A program made the translations under genes and the position numbers. From Bacteroidaceae bacterium (GTDB lineage Bacteria > Bacteroidota > Bacteroidia > Bacteroidales > Bacteroidaceae), in NCBI GenBank assembly GCA_017547385.1, contig JAFYPU010000009.1, positions 1-44,075 of the forward strand: a DNA stretch of 44,075 bases. Reading direction: 5' to 3'. The first letter of the stretch is position 1, and every line of letters begins with the position of its first letter. Under the pieces are notes generated by a model, which was not told the DNA's origin, did no database searches, and worked only from the letters and a program-made list of their open reading frames with translations. Of this stretch, positions 25,860 through 34,817 are shown piece by piece.

Positions 25860-27101
25860 TTACTCTGTTGCTTCAGGAGCCTTATGCATATTTTGACTCA
25901 TGCGCAGCAAATCGCTACCGCCGGGTTGCTGATAATGGCGCAAGCCGAATGCCGGCAACACAGCCAAGAGGTGCTCCATGGCCTCGGCTGCCATGTGTTC
26001 GAACACCACAAAACGAGTGTCGGTGAAGAAGAACCAAAGTTCCACAGGCACCCCCGTGGGAGTAGGCTCCAGATGACGCGCCAGCAGGAAGTGGGCATGA
26101 CTGATGTAAGGACGTTGCGAGAGATAATGCTCGGCATACTCGCGGAAGAGCGTCAGATTGACCACCTTTTCGGATGCCTCTGTGTTTCGCTCCGGCAGCA
26201 TCAGACCTTTCTGCTTCAGCTCAGCCATTTGTTCGGCCGTGGCAAAAGTGATGCTGTGAACATCGATGAAAAGCGAACGCTTCACGCGACGTGCCCCACT
26301 CTGCACCATGCCATCCCAATTTTGGAACGAATCACTCACCAACGTGTAGGGAGGAACGGTGGAAATCGTGTTGTCGAAATTGCGAATCTTCACCGTGGTG
26401 AGCGACACGTGTTCCACCACACCATCGATGCCGTGATTCTTGAGCGTTACCCAATCGCCGGGCTTCAGCATCTTGTTGGCTGAAAGCTGTATGCCGGCCA
26501 CAAGTCCCAAGATGCTGTCCTTGAACACCAACATCAACACCGTAGCAGCTGCACCCAAACCGGCTATAAGGTTCACCGGATTTTTCCCCAACAACAAAGC
26601 CACGATGACAATTATCCCAAGACCATAAACAAGTATCTTCAGGAACTGCACAATTCCCACCACATGATGGTTGTCTCTGTGTGAAGTCTCGGTGGTGTAA
26701 ACAATGATGTTGGAGAGAAACGTATTGATGAGATGAATCACCGTGCCCGTGATGTAAACATTGGTGAGCACCGCGATGAGGTGATAGAACGATGGCAAAT
26801 CTTCGCCATTGCGCAACACATGGAGATATGGCAGGAACATAGCAAACAGCACGCCCGGCACAACCATGCAGCCTGCCCGCAACACCGGCGGATTGAGGAA
26901 GTAATCATCCCACTTGTTGCTGGTACGTTTCACCCAAAGATGCACCACCGGCAACAGCAGCCGACGGCATAACGCGCCAACCAATGCCGCCAGCAAGGCA
27001 GGCACCAACAGCATCACCACCACCGTAGCCCAATAGGCCGCGTCGGCATCTGAGATAACGGAAAGCATTAGTTCGTTAACGTAAGTTTGAAGGGTATTCA
27101 T
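25860..27101 (-). CDS. MscS-family mechanosensitive channel (YbdG type)
   Basis: An inner-membrane channel of 413 residues that opens under osmotic stress. Four or five membrane segments are visible (WATVVVMLLVPALLAALVGA; VVPGVLFAMFLPYL; FLKILVYGLGIIVIVALLLG; the pore helix LIAGLGAAATVLMLVFKDSI). The MscS beta domain follows (GDWVTLKNHGIDGVVEHVSL), then VPPYTLVSDSFQNW. Length and the extended loop match E. coli YbdG. The ATG at 27101 is chosen: the open frame continues to 27149, but that part lies in the pheS terminator hairpin. Confidence 0.92.
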   Translation of the reverse strand: MNTLQTYVNELMLSVISDADAAYWATVVVMLLVPALLAALVGALCRRLLLPVVHLWVKRTSNKWDDYFLNPPVLRAGCMVVPGVLFAMFLPYLHVLRNGEDLPSFYHLIAVLTNVYITGTVIHLINTFLSNIIVYTTETSHRDNHHVVGIVQFLKILVYGLGIIVIVALLLGKNPVNLIAGLGAAATVLMLVFKDSILGLVAGIQLSANKMLKPGDWVTLKNHGIDGVVEHVSLTTVKIRNFDNTISTVPPYTLVSDSFQNWDGMVQSGARRVKRSLFIDVHSITFATAEQMAELKQKGLMLPERNTEASEKVVNLTLFREYAEHYLSQRPYISHAHFLLARHLEPTPTGVPVELWFFFTDTRFVVFEHMAAEAMEHLLAVLPAFGLRHYQQPGGSDLLRMSQNMHKAPEATE

Positions 27102-27138
27102 CACGAAAGTATGTTTTTGTTTTTCAAAGGAAACAACA

Positions 27139-27172
27139 AGCCCCGCCAACCCATGAAGGGGAAAGCGGGGCT
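27139..27172 (-). terminator. pheS terminator
   Basis: AGCCCCGC and GCGGGGCT (27139-27146 and 27165-27172) pair; on the minus strand the stem is followed by TGTTGTTT. It separates pheS from the channel gene. Confidence 0.75.
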
Positions 27173-27275
27173 AAGTGATTTAGGTGAGCTTAGGAGCTGA
27201 AATATGCCGCGGCCACTCGGGACACATGGCATTTCCTCCATCATTTATCCACTCGCCTTATAACATTGTCTGTCA

Positions 27276-28295
27276 TCAATGGGCTGCCATGAACTCGTCG
27301 AGGAAACGAACGTCGTTCTCAGAGAAAAGACGCAAGTCCTTCACTTGATATTTCAAGTTGGTGATGCGCTCCACGCCCATACCGAATGCATATCCCTTGT
27401 AGGTCTTGCTGTCGATGCCGTTCGCGTCGAGCACATTGGGATCGACCATTCCGCAACCAAGGATTTCCACCCAACCGGTGTGCTTGCAGAAGCCGCAACC
27501 CTTGCCACCACAGATGTTGCACGAAATGTCCATTTCGGCACTCGGCTCTGTGAAGGGGAAATAGCTGGGACGCAGACGGATTTTTGTGTCTGCACCGAAC
27601 ATCTCACGCGCAAAGGTGAGCAACACTTGCTTGAGGTCTGTGAACGATACGTCCTTGTCGATGTAAAGACCTTCCACCTGATGGAAGAAACAGTGCGCAC
27701 GGGCTGAAATGGCTTCGTTGCGATAAACACGACCCGGACAGATGACACGGATGGGCGGCTCGGCGGTTTCCATCACGCGGCTCTGAACAGAACTTGTGTG
27801 AGTGCGCAACACGATGTCGGGGCGTTGCTCGATGAAGAAAGTGTCTTGCATGTCGCGTGCCGGATGGTCATCGGCAAAGTTCATCGAACCGAATACGTGC
27901 CAATCGTCCTCCACTTCCGGACCTTCGGCCATGGAGAAGCCAAGACGCGAAAAGATGTCAATGATTTCGTTCTTCACGATGGTGAGGGGGTGGCGTGTAC
28001 CCACACGAACGGGATAAGGAGTGCGCGTCAAATCAATGCCGCTATGGTCTTCCTCCTTCACGGCCAAGGCTTGTTTCAACTCGTTCAACTTGTCTTGCAC
28101 AGCCGTCTTGAGTTCGTTAATACGCATTCCCACTTCTCGCTTTTGCTCGGCAGGAACGTTGCGGAAGTCGTTCATCAATTCGTTGAGCGCTCCCTTTTTG
28201 CTCATATAGCGAAGGCGAAGTGCCTCCCACTCTTTTTCGTCGCCGGCTTTCAGGGTCTGAACTTCCGAAAGCAAGGTCTGGATTTTCTCTATCAT
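27276..28295 (-). CDS. pheS: Phenylalanine-tRNA ligase alpha subunit
   Basis: A 339-residue alpha subunit of the alpha2-beta2 enzyme that charges tRNA-Phe. The N-terminal coiled coil covers residues 1-85. The class II catalytic core starts at HPLTIVKNEIIDIFSRLGFS and includes motif 2 (CPGRVYRNEAISARAHCFFH) and motif 3 (GYAFGMGVERITNLKY). A CNICGGKGCGFCKHTGW segment adds four cysteines. pheT is not next to it. It has its own -7 box and terminator. Confidence 0.98.
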   Translation of the reverse strand: MIEKIQTLLSEVQTLKAGDEKEWEALRLRYMSKKGALNELMNDFRNVPAEQKREVGMRINELKTAVQDKLNELKQALAVKEEDHSGIDLTRTPYPVRVGTRHPLTIVKNEIIDIFSRLGFSMAEGPEVEDDWHVFGSMNFADDHPARDMQDTFFIEQRPDIVLRTHTSSVQSRVMETAEPPIRVICPGRVYRNEAISARAHCFFHQVEGLYIDKDVSFTDLKQVLLTFAREMFGADTKIRLRPSYFPFTEPSAEMDISCNICGGKGCGFCKHTGWVEILGCGMVDPNVLDANGIDSKTYKGYAFGMGVERITNLKYQVKDLRLFSENDVRFLDEFMAAH

Positions 28296-28330
28296 ATTAT
28301 AATTATATATAGGTCCGTTTATAAACGCCG

Positions 28331-28338
28331 CAAAGGTA
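28331..28338 (-). promoter_or_regulatory. pheS -7 box
   Basis: The minus strand reads TACCTTTG (TAnnTTTG), 36 bp before the start codon. Confidence 0.6.
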
Positions 28339-28381
28339 AAGATTTATTTGTAAAATCTCTGCCACTTAGCCCGAAAAGCCG

Positions 28382-28389
28382 TATTTTTG
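28382..28389 (+). promoter_or_regulatory. -7 box of the DUF4348-murB genes
   Basis: TATTTTTG matches TAnnTTTG, 36 bp before the ATG at 28426. It is divergent from the pheS promoter 43 bp away. Confidence 0.55.
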
Positions 28390-28425
28390 CCGACAAATGT
28401 GCCTAACTCATCACAAACCGGCCGA

Positions 28426-29277
28426 ATGAACAAATTAAAACTGCTGATAGGACTTTGCTGTAGCTTGCTGATTTTAGCCGCTTCGTTCTCTGCTTGCGAC
28501 AGCAGGCAGACCGGCGAGGCCGGAATTGTGCCACCCACCGACAGTGTGCTCCTCCCGGATACCACGGCGGATGACAGCCTCTTTTCTGAGGAAACGGAAG
28601 AGACCTCGGCGGCTGTCGATGAACTCTTTGACGACTTCATCTATTCTTTCATGAAGAACAAAAAGTTTCAGCTCAGTCGCATCAAATTTCCGCTGACACA
28701 AATCGAGAACGGCAAAAAGACCCGGACCAACCGCAAGGCATGGAAACATAACCCCTTGTTCTCCGAAAGTGATTACTACACCATGATCTTCAATGACGAA
28801 GCATCCATCGAGAACGAGAAAGACACCTCGCTGACCGAGGTCTGTGTGGAACAGATTTTCACAAGCGAAGGAAAAATCAAGCACCATCGTTTCAAGAAAA
28901 CATCAGGCCATTGGCAATTGGTGGAAATTGACACACGCCACTTTGCCACCGATGCCAATCACGATTTTCTGGTGTTCTACAGCAATTTTGCCACCGATTC
29001 TGTTTTCCAACGCCAACACACGCAAAACCCGTTGCGCTTCCGCACTTACGACCCCGACAACTTCAGCAATATCGACGGCTTACTCGATATCGAACAATGG
29101 TTTGCCTTCCGTCCGGAACTCCCTTCCGACAACATCACGAACATCAATTACGGAGCAGCCATGCCGGAAACCAAACAGCGCATTCTGGTCATCAGCAGTC
29201 AGTCGGCAGGTATGAATTGCACGCTCTCTTTCGTGAGATATGGCGACACTTGGCGCTTGGTTCGCTTTGAGAATTGA
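28426..29277 (+). CDS. DUF4348 lipoprotein
   Basis: A 283-residue predicted lipoprotein. The ATG at 28426 gives a proper signal (KLLIGLCCSLLILAASFSAC, lipidated cysteine at residue 25), while the upstream frame to 28387 would put 13 polar residues ahead of it. The body matches the DUF4348 pattern I know from Bacteroides: FDDFIYSFMKNKKFQLSRIK, FYSNFATDSVFQRQHT, LDIEQWFAFRPELP and ITNINYGA. The function is unknown. murB follows after 48 nt. Confidence 0.85.
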   Translation: MNKLKLLIGLCCSLLILAASFSACDSRQTGEAGIVPPTDSVLLPDTTADDSLFSEETEETSAAVDELFDDFIYSFMKNKKFQLSRIKFPLTQIENGKKTRTNRKAWKHNPLFSESDYYTMIFNDEASIENEKDTSLTEVCVEQIFTSEGKIKHHRFKKTSGHWQLVEIDTRHFATDANHDFLVFYSNFATDSVFQRQHTQNPLRFRTYDPDNFSNIDGLLDIEQWFAFRPELPSDNITNINYGAAMPETKQRILVISSQSAGMNCTLSFVRYGDTWRLVRFEN

Positions 29278-29325
29278 GTGCACCCGAATTCCTTTGCTAT
29301 CAACATTCAACCCTTTTGCTCACCC

Positions 29326-30339
29326 ATGCAAATTCACACTGATTATCCCCTGTTGCAACACAACACATTCGGCATCGAAGCCAAATGTGCTCACTTTGTT
29401 GAATACAACAATGAAGACGAACTTCGCGAAGCTTTAAAACTAATCCGCAAAGACAAGGACACGCCTTGGCTGCATATCGGAGGCGGAAGCAACCTCCTCT
29501 TTACTCGGGATTATCCCGGAACCATTCTTCACTCCGGCATTCTTGGCAAGGAAGTGATGGAGGAAAGCAAAGACAGCCTTTTGCTTCGCGTGGGAGCCGC
29601 CGAGGATTGGGACAGTTTGGTGGAATGGTGCGTTTCCAGAGGGTATCACGGACTTGAAAATCTGTCGCTCATTCCCGGTGAAGCCGGAGCCAGCGCCGTT
29701 CAGAACATCGGAGCCTATGGCGTGGAAGTGGAAAGCCTTATCGAAAAAGTGGAGACTCTTCATGTGGAAACCGGAGCAGCTCGCATCTTTCAGCACGACG
29801 AATGCGAATATGGTTATCGCACCAGCATTTTCAAGCAGGCATACAAAGGAAAATTCATAGTTACGCATGTGCAATATCGCTTGAGCAAGGCTTTTCATCC
29901 GCAAACATCTTACGGAGCACTGAAAAACCTTTCCGAAAATCGTCCCACACCGCCCACAGCCACAGAAGTTCGCAACGAAGTGATCCGCATAAGACGTGAA
30001 AAACTGCCCGACCCGGCAGAAATCGGCAGCGCAGGTTCTTTCTTTATGAACCCCGTCATCAGCGAAGCACAATTCCGCTTGCTGCAATCTCAGCATCCGG
30101 ACATCCCCAACTACCCCGCCAAAGGGGGCATCAAAGTGCCGGCCGGCTGGCTCATCGAACAGTGCGGATGGAAAGGGAAGCAGTTGGGACAAGCCGGAGT
30201 GCACCCCCGACAAGCCTTGGTGCTGGTCAATCTGGGACACGCCACAGGAGCAGAAATACAACTACTCAGTCAAGAAATTCAGAAGGATGTGGCAACACGC
30301 TTCAATATCAACCTGCATCCGGAAGTGCTTTTCTTATAA
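29326..30339 (+). CDS. murB: UDP-N-acetylenolpyruvoylglucosamine reductase
   Basis: FAD enzyme of 337 residues that reduces the enolpyruvyl group to make UDP-MurNAc. The start MQIHTDYPLLQHNTFGI at 29326 is the family start; the frame to 29278 is not. FAD site: HIGGGSNLLF and IPGEAGASAVQNIGAYG (catalytic arginine region YGYRTSIFK); catalytic serine in GSAGSFFMNP; C-terminal NINLHPEV with the type I glutamate. It is of the E. coli type (type I). Confidence 0.96.
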   Translation: MQIHTDYPLLQHNTFGIEAKCAHFVEYNNEDELREALKLIRKDKDTPWLHIGGGSNLLFTRDYPGTILHSGILGKEVMEESKDSLLLRVGAAEDWDSLVEWCVSRGYHGLENLSLIPGEAGASAVQNIGAYGVEVESLIEKVETLHVETGAARIFQHDECEYGYRTSIFKQAYKGKFIVTHVQYRLSKAFHPQTSYGALKNLSENRPTPPTATEVRNEVIRIRREKLPDPAEIGSAGSFFMNPVISEAQFRLLQSQHPDIPNYPAKGGIKVPAGWLIEQCGWKGKQLGQAGVHPRQALVLVNLGHATGAEIQLLSQEIQKDVATRFNINLHPEVLFL

Positions 30340-30386
30340 AATCACCCCCAACACGCTCAATTTGAAAACAAAAAGGCACAACTCAC

Positions 30387-30417
30387 TTTGCCGTAACAAA
30401 AAGAGTTTGTAACTTTG
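30387..30417 (+). promoter_or_regulatory. rpsP promoter
   Basis: TTTG (30387-30390), 19 nt, TAACTTTG (30410-30417), both perfect. Confidence 0.8.
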
Positions 30418-30476
30418 CGCCGCTGCTACGAGATAGCAGCACTAATTCAAACCTATCAAATAAATAATTTAAACAA

Positions 30477-31037
30477 ATGGCAACTAAAATCAGATTGCAA
30501 CGTCGTGGCCGTAAGGGCTATGCTTTCTACAGCATCGTGGCCGCAGATGTTAGAGCTCCGCGTGACGGTAAGTTCATTGAGAAGATTGGTACTTACAACC
30601 CCAACACCAATCCCGCAACTGTAGATTTGAATTTCGAACGCGCACTGTATTGGGTAGAAGTAGGTGCACAGCCTACCGACACAGTACGCAGCATCCTTTC
30701 TAAGGAAGGCGTTATGTTGATGAAGCACCTCAACGGTGGTGTTCGCAAGGGCGCTTTCGACGAGGCTACTGCTCAAGCCAAGTTCGAAGCTTGGAAGAAC
30801 GAGAAGGACGCTAAGGCTTCTGCTTTCGCCAACCAAAAGGCCGCAGACAAGAAAGCCGCTGCTGAAGCTCGCCTCGCTGCAGAAAAGGAAGTGAATGCGA
30901 AAATTGCAGAAAAAGTAGCTGAAAAGAAAGCTGCCGAAGCAGCTGCCAAGGCTGAAGCAGAAGCTGCCGCTGCTGCCGAAGCACAAGGCGAAACCGAAGC
31001 TCCCGCTGAGGAAACTGAAGCTACTGCAGCTGAATAA
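30477..31037 (+). CDS. rpsP: 30S ribosomal protein S16
   Basis: S16 of 186 residues. The first 80 residues are the usual domain ([40 protein letters not shown]). The remaining 100 residues are an alanine-, lysine- and glutamate-rich helical extension, as in other Bacteroidetes S16 proteins. It is a single-gene unit with its own strong promoter and terminator. Confidence 0.97.
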   Translation: MATKIRLQRRGRKGYAFYSIVAADVRAPRDGKFIEKIGTYNPNTNPATVDLNFERALYWVEVGAQPTDTVRSILSKEGVMLMKHLNGGVRKGAFDEATAQAKFEAWKNEKDAKASAFANQKAADKKAAAEARLAAEKEVNAKIAEKVAEKKAAEAAAKAEAEAAAAAEAQGETEAPAEETEATAAE

Positions 31038-31058
31038 GAAACTGCAAGGTAAGCAAAC

Positions 31059-31097
31059 AAAAAAGCATCGTAGCACAAGCTACGGTGCTTTTTTGTT
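31059..31097 (+). terminator. rpsP terminator
   Basis: AAAAAAGCATCGTAGC (31059-31074) pairs with GCTACGGTGCTTTTTT (31079-31094) with one G-U pair and a 4-base loop. Confidence 0.93.
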
Positions 31098-31161
31098 TTG
31101 GCAATGAGAGATTTTGAGTGAGTTCTGTGCTTAATCAGTGCGATATTCATGTTCCTTAGAC

Positions 31162-31268
31162 TATCAACAGAATTACACAGATTAAACCAGATTTATCTTT
31201 CCCGTCCGGATGGCTACTGTTTAATCTATTGATTTGAATTTATCAACAAGATTGCACGGATTAAACAG
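31162..31268. repeat. Pair of degenerate repeats with an inverted copy
   Basis: TATCAACA...ATT.CAC.GATTAAAC occurs at 31162-31190 and 31241-31268. CTGTTTAATC (31217-31226) is the exact inverse of GATTAAACAG (31259-31268). It lies in the AT-rich gene-free stretch 31098-31474, where nothing else was seen. Confidence 0.65.
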
Positions 31269-31474
31269 TTTTAGGTGAACTCCTATATCCATTACCTTAT
31301 TTTTTAAGAGGAACACAAATCTCACAGATTTCCTTAATTCGAAAATAAACGAAGTCTGCGGTAATTCGCAAAAATCTACTCTAAACATTAGTGTCGTACA
31401 ACAAATTTGGGAAATTCGAAAAAATTGTTCACATAAATTGAGGGGCAACTGGCTATATCATTCCTTATATTTAT

Positions 31475-31482
31475 TACATTTG
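31475..31482 (+). promoter_or_regulatory. -7 box of the small secreted protein gene
   Basis: TACATTTG matches TAnnTTTG, 42 bp before the start codon. Confidence 0.55.
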
Positions 31483-31524
31483 CAGTGTTACATAAAACTC
31501 TATTAATAACTAAAATCTAATTCC

Positions 31525-31938
31525 ATGAGAAAAGTTTTATTTGTACTCACACTGCTGTTTACCTCATTCTCAATCAATGGCTACGCCCAAACAGAGGAGG
31601 TGGAAGAAGGTAAAAAACGAGTTTATTGTGAATTGGTTGGAACCGGAAATCTTTTAGGAAACAAAATGAAAGTTTCCGTGGATTTTGGACAAAGAGTTAC
31701 TTGGCTCAGCGATCAGCAATTGGTTGATGAAAATGGAAAGAAAATTAAATTCAACTCCATGGTAGACGCAATGAACTATATGGGAAGATTTAAATGGAAA
31801 TTCATTCAAGCTTATGCCATCAGACATGACAATTCTAATGTATATCATTTCCTCCTCTACAAAGATATTGTGAATGACAACGAGATTACAGAAGGCTTCC
31901 GAACAAAGGAGCAATATGATAATGAAAATGTAGAATAG
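31525..31938 (+). CDS. Small secreted protein of unknown function
   Basis: A 137-residue protein with a signal peptide (VLFVLTLLFTSFSINGYAQ, cut near residue 21). The mature part has a beta strand pattern (RVYCELVGTGNLLGNKMKVS, VDFGQ) and ends with a short acidic tail. I recognise resemblance to short uncharacterised Bacteroides proteins but no named family. It is alone between its own promoter and a very strong terminator. Confidence 0.8.
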   Translation: MRKVLFVLTLLFTSFSINGYAQTEEVEEGKKRVYCELVGTGNLLGNKMKVSVDFGQRVTWLSDQQLVDENGKKIKFNSMVDAMNYMGRFKWKFIQAYAIRHDNSNVYHFLLYKDIVNDNEITEGFRTKEQYDNENVE

Positions 31939-31960
31939 ACTTATACACTTCTTTTATTTG

Positions 31961-32008
31961 GCCTCACACCATTTTGTGCAGCAAACACAAAATGGTGTGG
32001 GGCTTTTT
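31961..32008 (+). terminator. Long-stem terminator
   Basis: GCCTCACACCATTTTGTG (31961-31978) pairs with CACAAAATGGTGTGGGGC (31986-32003), 18 bp with one G-U pair, followed by TTTTT. Confidence 0.93.
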
Positions 32009-32029
32009 CTGACATTGCAAAACAAACAA

Positions 32030-32160
32030 GATATCCCATCAACAAATACTAACCGATGGAATATCTGATATATAAAATGAGAAAACCATTTTCGTACTCA
32101 TCATCATTAGTGGCAATAGTGGCAGTAAAACTTACTATCTACCGCTGTCACTGCCACTAA
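32030..32160. repeat. Two inverted repeats in a gene-free stretch
   Basis: GATATCCCATC (32030-32040) and GATGGAATATC (32055-32065) pair with one mismatch. TTAGTGGCA (32107-32115) pairs with TGCCACTAA (32152-32160); a shifted copy AGTGGCAGT (32118-32126) pairs with ACTGCCACT (32150-32158), so two foldings compete. Nothing else was seen in 32009-32247. Confidence 0.7.
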
Positions 32161-32247
32161 ACAACCATCAGAAACACAAACATTTACCCCCACAAATAGC
32201 AGTAAAGCAGATAAACGAGCATGAAAAATCATGTGGTGTATAGAATA

Positions 32248-32932
32248 TTAGCCTAAATCTGAAAAATCATCTACTAAAATATCTTCACCGCATGTAGAAA
32301 AACAACGTTTGCTAGAGTTTATAAAAGCCGGAACATTAATAATTTGTGGGTTCAGTTTCTTTTTTCGTCTATCGTATTTATATTCATCCTTATAAAATTG
32401 TCCACTATTCATATACTTAAGAGCAGTATCCCACGATCTCATTGCAATCTCATCTATTCGTGGGTGAGAACCTTGATCTGCTATATAATAAAACTTCTCA
32501 CAACCTAAAGCGAAAGCATACCTCTTTGCTATTAATCTCCAATTATTAAGTTCATTTATATATTTATCTATGTAGTCAGCATCCATAAAGTAATTTATAA
32601 GACCATTCCATCTAAATGGCTCATTTCTTAAACTCAATATTATAGATTATTAAGTACAAAAAATCTGTTTTTATTTCATATGTATTGGGGGAAAGTTTTA
32701 GATATACATGAACTCCTTTTAAACTTCTTCTCCATTCTTTGTCATCAATTAATGTAAATGCAGGAGTGTTTTTATAAGGGGACTTTTCTCCACATTTAAC
32801 ATATGTATATCGTTTCCCATAGTAGCCATATTCTATATTAATGTATAACTTGTTACATAAATCTTCTACTGTATTTTCTATTTTATCTGTTCTAAGATTA
32901 TGTTTACCTAATATATTTATATCCCATCCCAT
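32248..32932 (-). pseudogene. Frameshifted gene of unknown function
   Basis: Two minus-strand frames overlap by 17 bp: 32932-32621 (103 residues, begins MGWDINILGKHNLRTDKIEN) and 32637-32248 (129 residues, no ATG; its first possible start is TTG). The second reads on naturally (SLRNEPFRWNGLINYF, WRLIAKRYAFALGC) without an N-terminal start or a ribosome site. This suggests a single protein of about 230 residues split by a one-base change near 32621-32637 (around TTTAAGAAA). The region is AT-rich compared with its neighbours and is bounded by palindromes, which points to transfer. An immunity-protein-like role is possible but not supported directly. Confidence 0.6.
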
Positions 32933-32982
32933 AACACCTTTATCTTTTTATATTAGAATTCTCAGATACTAAAAAACTAAAA

Positions 32983-33359
32983 AGAAACAGTCGGGCTATA
33001 AGCCGGGTTCTGTGTGTTCCAGATGGAACATGTCTGTCATTTATCCGCACTTGCCGTCGCCGACAAGCTCTATCGTTCTACCCTCCGACGGGCTATGCTC
33101 GGACGGACCGCCCTCTCTCCGCCGGTATACGCGAACTTTCAGCCTCCGATGTGCACGGCTCGCATGTCGCCATACGACCGGTGGGCTCTTACCCCACCTT
33201 CTCACCCTTACCGACCGAAATCGGCGGTTGTTTTCTTCTGCACTGATTAACCCTCACGGACTACTTCCCATTAAGAAGCGGAGTGTCCTGCGCTGCCCGG
33301 ACTTTCCTCCTGCGCCACCCATAAAGGAGCGCACGCGACAGACCGCCCGACTGTTTCTT
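32983..33359 (-). ncRNA. rnpB: RNase P RNA
   Basis: The catalytic RNA of RNase P, which matures tRNA 5' ends. On the minus strand the 5' part has GAGGAAAGTCCGGGCAGCGC (P4/CR-I) and the 3' part has ACAGAACCCGGCTTATAGCC, the conserved end. The two ends pair as P1: AAGAAACAGTCGGGC with GCCCGACTGTTTCTT, and the T-run after the 3' side acts as terminator. Length is about 377 nt. A box TAAATTCG at 33366-33373 (one mismatch to TAnnTTTG) lies just upstream. Open frames across this region are spurious. Confidence 0.96.
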
Positions 33360-33415
33360 GGGTTGCGAATTTACGAAATTTCTGTTGCCCCACTCTGTTC
33401 TACCAATAAATTCTG

Positions 33416-33423
33416 TAAATTTG
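33416..33423 (+). promoter_or_regulatory. -7 box of the fucosidase gene
   Basis: TAAATTTG matches TAnnTTTG, 93 bp before the start codon; it is divergent from rnpB. Confidence 0.5.
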
Positions 33424-33515
33424 CTTCGCATAAACAGAGATTCACCTCGGTGAAGACGCTGCCTATATGACTTTATCCAAAAAAATAAACAACAAAAACA
33501 AAACATCTCACTACC

Positions 33516-34817
33516 ATGAAAAGAACAATATTGTTATTCGTATCAATATGCTTTCTGCTCACCGGACACGCACAAGTTAAGGGTTACACCCCCACGTCCG
33601 AAAATCTGAAAGCCCGGTCGGAATTCCGAGACAGCCGTTTTGGCATCTTTTTGCATTGGGGACTATATAGCATATTTGGTCAAGGCGAATGGTATATGAC
33701 CAATGCAAATATCAATCATAAAGAATATGCCAAAGTCAGCGAGGCTTTCTATCCACATCGTTTTGATGCCAGTCAATGGGTTTCAGCCATCAAGGCATCC
33801 GGTGCAAAATACATCTGCTTCACCTCGCGCCACCACGAAGGTTTCTCGATGTGGAACACACAACAAAGCGGCTATAATGTTATGAATACTCCTTATGGAA
33901 AGGATATTCTCAGAATGCTGGCTGATGAATGCCATCGTCAAGACATAAAGCTACATCTATATTACTCTCACTTGGACTGGACACGCGAAGACTATCCCAT
34001 CGGACGAACAGGACGCGGAACGGGCCGCGAAGGACGTGCCAACTGGCCGGAATATTATGCTTTCATGAACCGACAGCTCACAGAGCTACTCACAAACTAT
34101 GGTGAGATTGGGGCCATTTGGTTTGACGGTGTGTGGGACCACGACAATGATTCTGTTCCTTTCGATTGGCAATTGGAAGAACAATATGCCCTCATTCATC
34201 GTTTGCAACCGGCTTGCCTTGTGGGCAACAACCATCATCAGGCACCGGTGGAGGGAGAAGATATTCAAATCTTCGAACGCGATGTTCCGGGAGAGAACAG
34301 AGCCGGTCTGTCCGGACAGGCTATCAGCCAACTCCCCCTTGAGACTTGCCAAACCATGAACGGTATGTGGGGATACAAGGTAGTGGATCAAAACTACAAG
34401 TCTACAGCCGAACTCATTCGTCTGTTAGTGCGCACTTCCTCCAAAGGTGCCAACTTACTGCTCAATGTCGGTCCTCAGCCTGATGGAACATTGCCCGAAA
34501 TTGCTCTGAACCGCTTGTCTGAAATGGGAGAATGGTTGGCCACGCACGGAAACACCATCTATGGCACTGAGGCCGGCGAAGTGGTGATGGGCGACAGCAT
34601 CGTTTCCACCAAGTGCGGCAACGTGGTTTACTTACACATATTGTCCGACAAAGTGCGCCAAATTGAGACACCCTTCAACGGAAAAGTGAAACGAGTGGTG
34701 GCCTATGCCGATAAGCAAAAGGTTGAATTCCGTCAACACAAGGGCAAACTCCACATTCCGGAAATAAACATACAGCCCGGAACAATAGATTACATCATCG
34801 AAATCCACCGGAAATGA
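33516..34817 (+). CDS. GH29 alpha-L-fucosidase
   Basis: A 433-residue secreted glycoside hydrolase removing terminal alpha-L-fucose. Signal peptide: residues 1-19 (LLFVSICFLLTGHAQ). The (beta/alpha)8 domain starts with FRDSRFGIFLHWGLYSIFGQ and YICFTSRHHEGFSMW; the likely nucleophile is the aspartate in GAIWFDGVWDHD, and ERDVPGE lies where the acid/base glutamate is found. LLNVGPQPDGTLP closes the barrel, and a beta domain follows. No susC/susD genes are near, so it is an isolated enzyme. Its stop overlaps the next start (ATGA). Confidence 0.93.
   Translation: MKRTILLFVSICFLLTGHAQVKGYTPTSENLKARSEFRDSRFGIFLHWGLYSIFGQGEWYMTNANINHKEYAKVSEAFYPHRFDASQWVSAIKASGAKYICFTSRHHEGFSMWNTQQSGYNVMNTPYGKDILRMLADECHRQDIKLHLYYSHLDWTREDYPIGRTGRGTGREGRANWPEYYAFMNRQLTELLTNYGEIGAIWFDGVWDHDNDSVPFDWQLEEQYALIHRLQPACLVGNNHHQAPVEGEDIQIFERDVPGENRAGLSGQAISQLPLETCQTMNGMWGYKVVDQNYKSTAELIRLLVRTSSKGANLLLNVGPQPDGTLPEIALNRLSEMGEWLATHGNTIYGTEAGEVVMGDSIVSTKCGNVVYLHILSDKVRQIETPFNGKVKRVVAYADKQKVEFRQHKGKLHIPEINIQPGTIDYIIEIHRK

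Noticed and set aside
27102-27149. Earlier start of the MscS-type channel
   Set aside because: It lies over a terminator hairpin of pheS.
33012-33470. Plus-strand open frames of 152 and 78 codons
   Set aside because: They lie over rnpB on the other strand; the RNase P signatures and pairing P1 ends explain the region.
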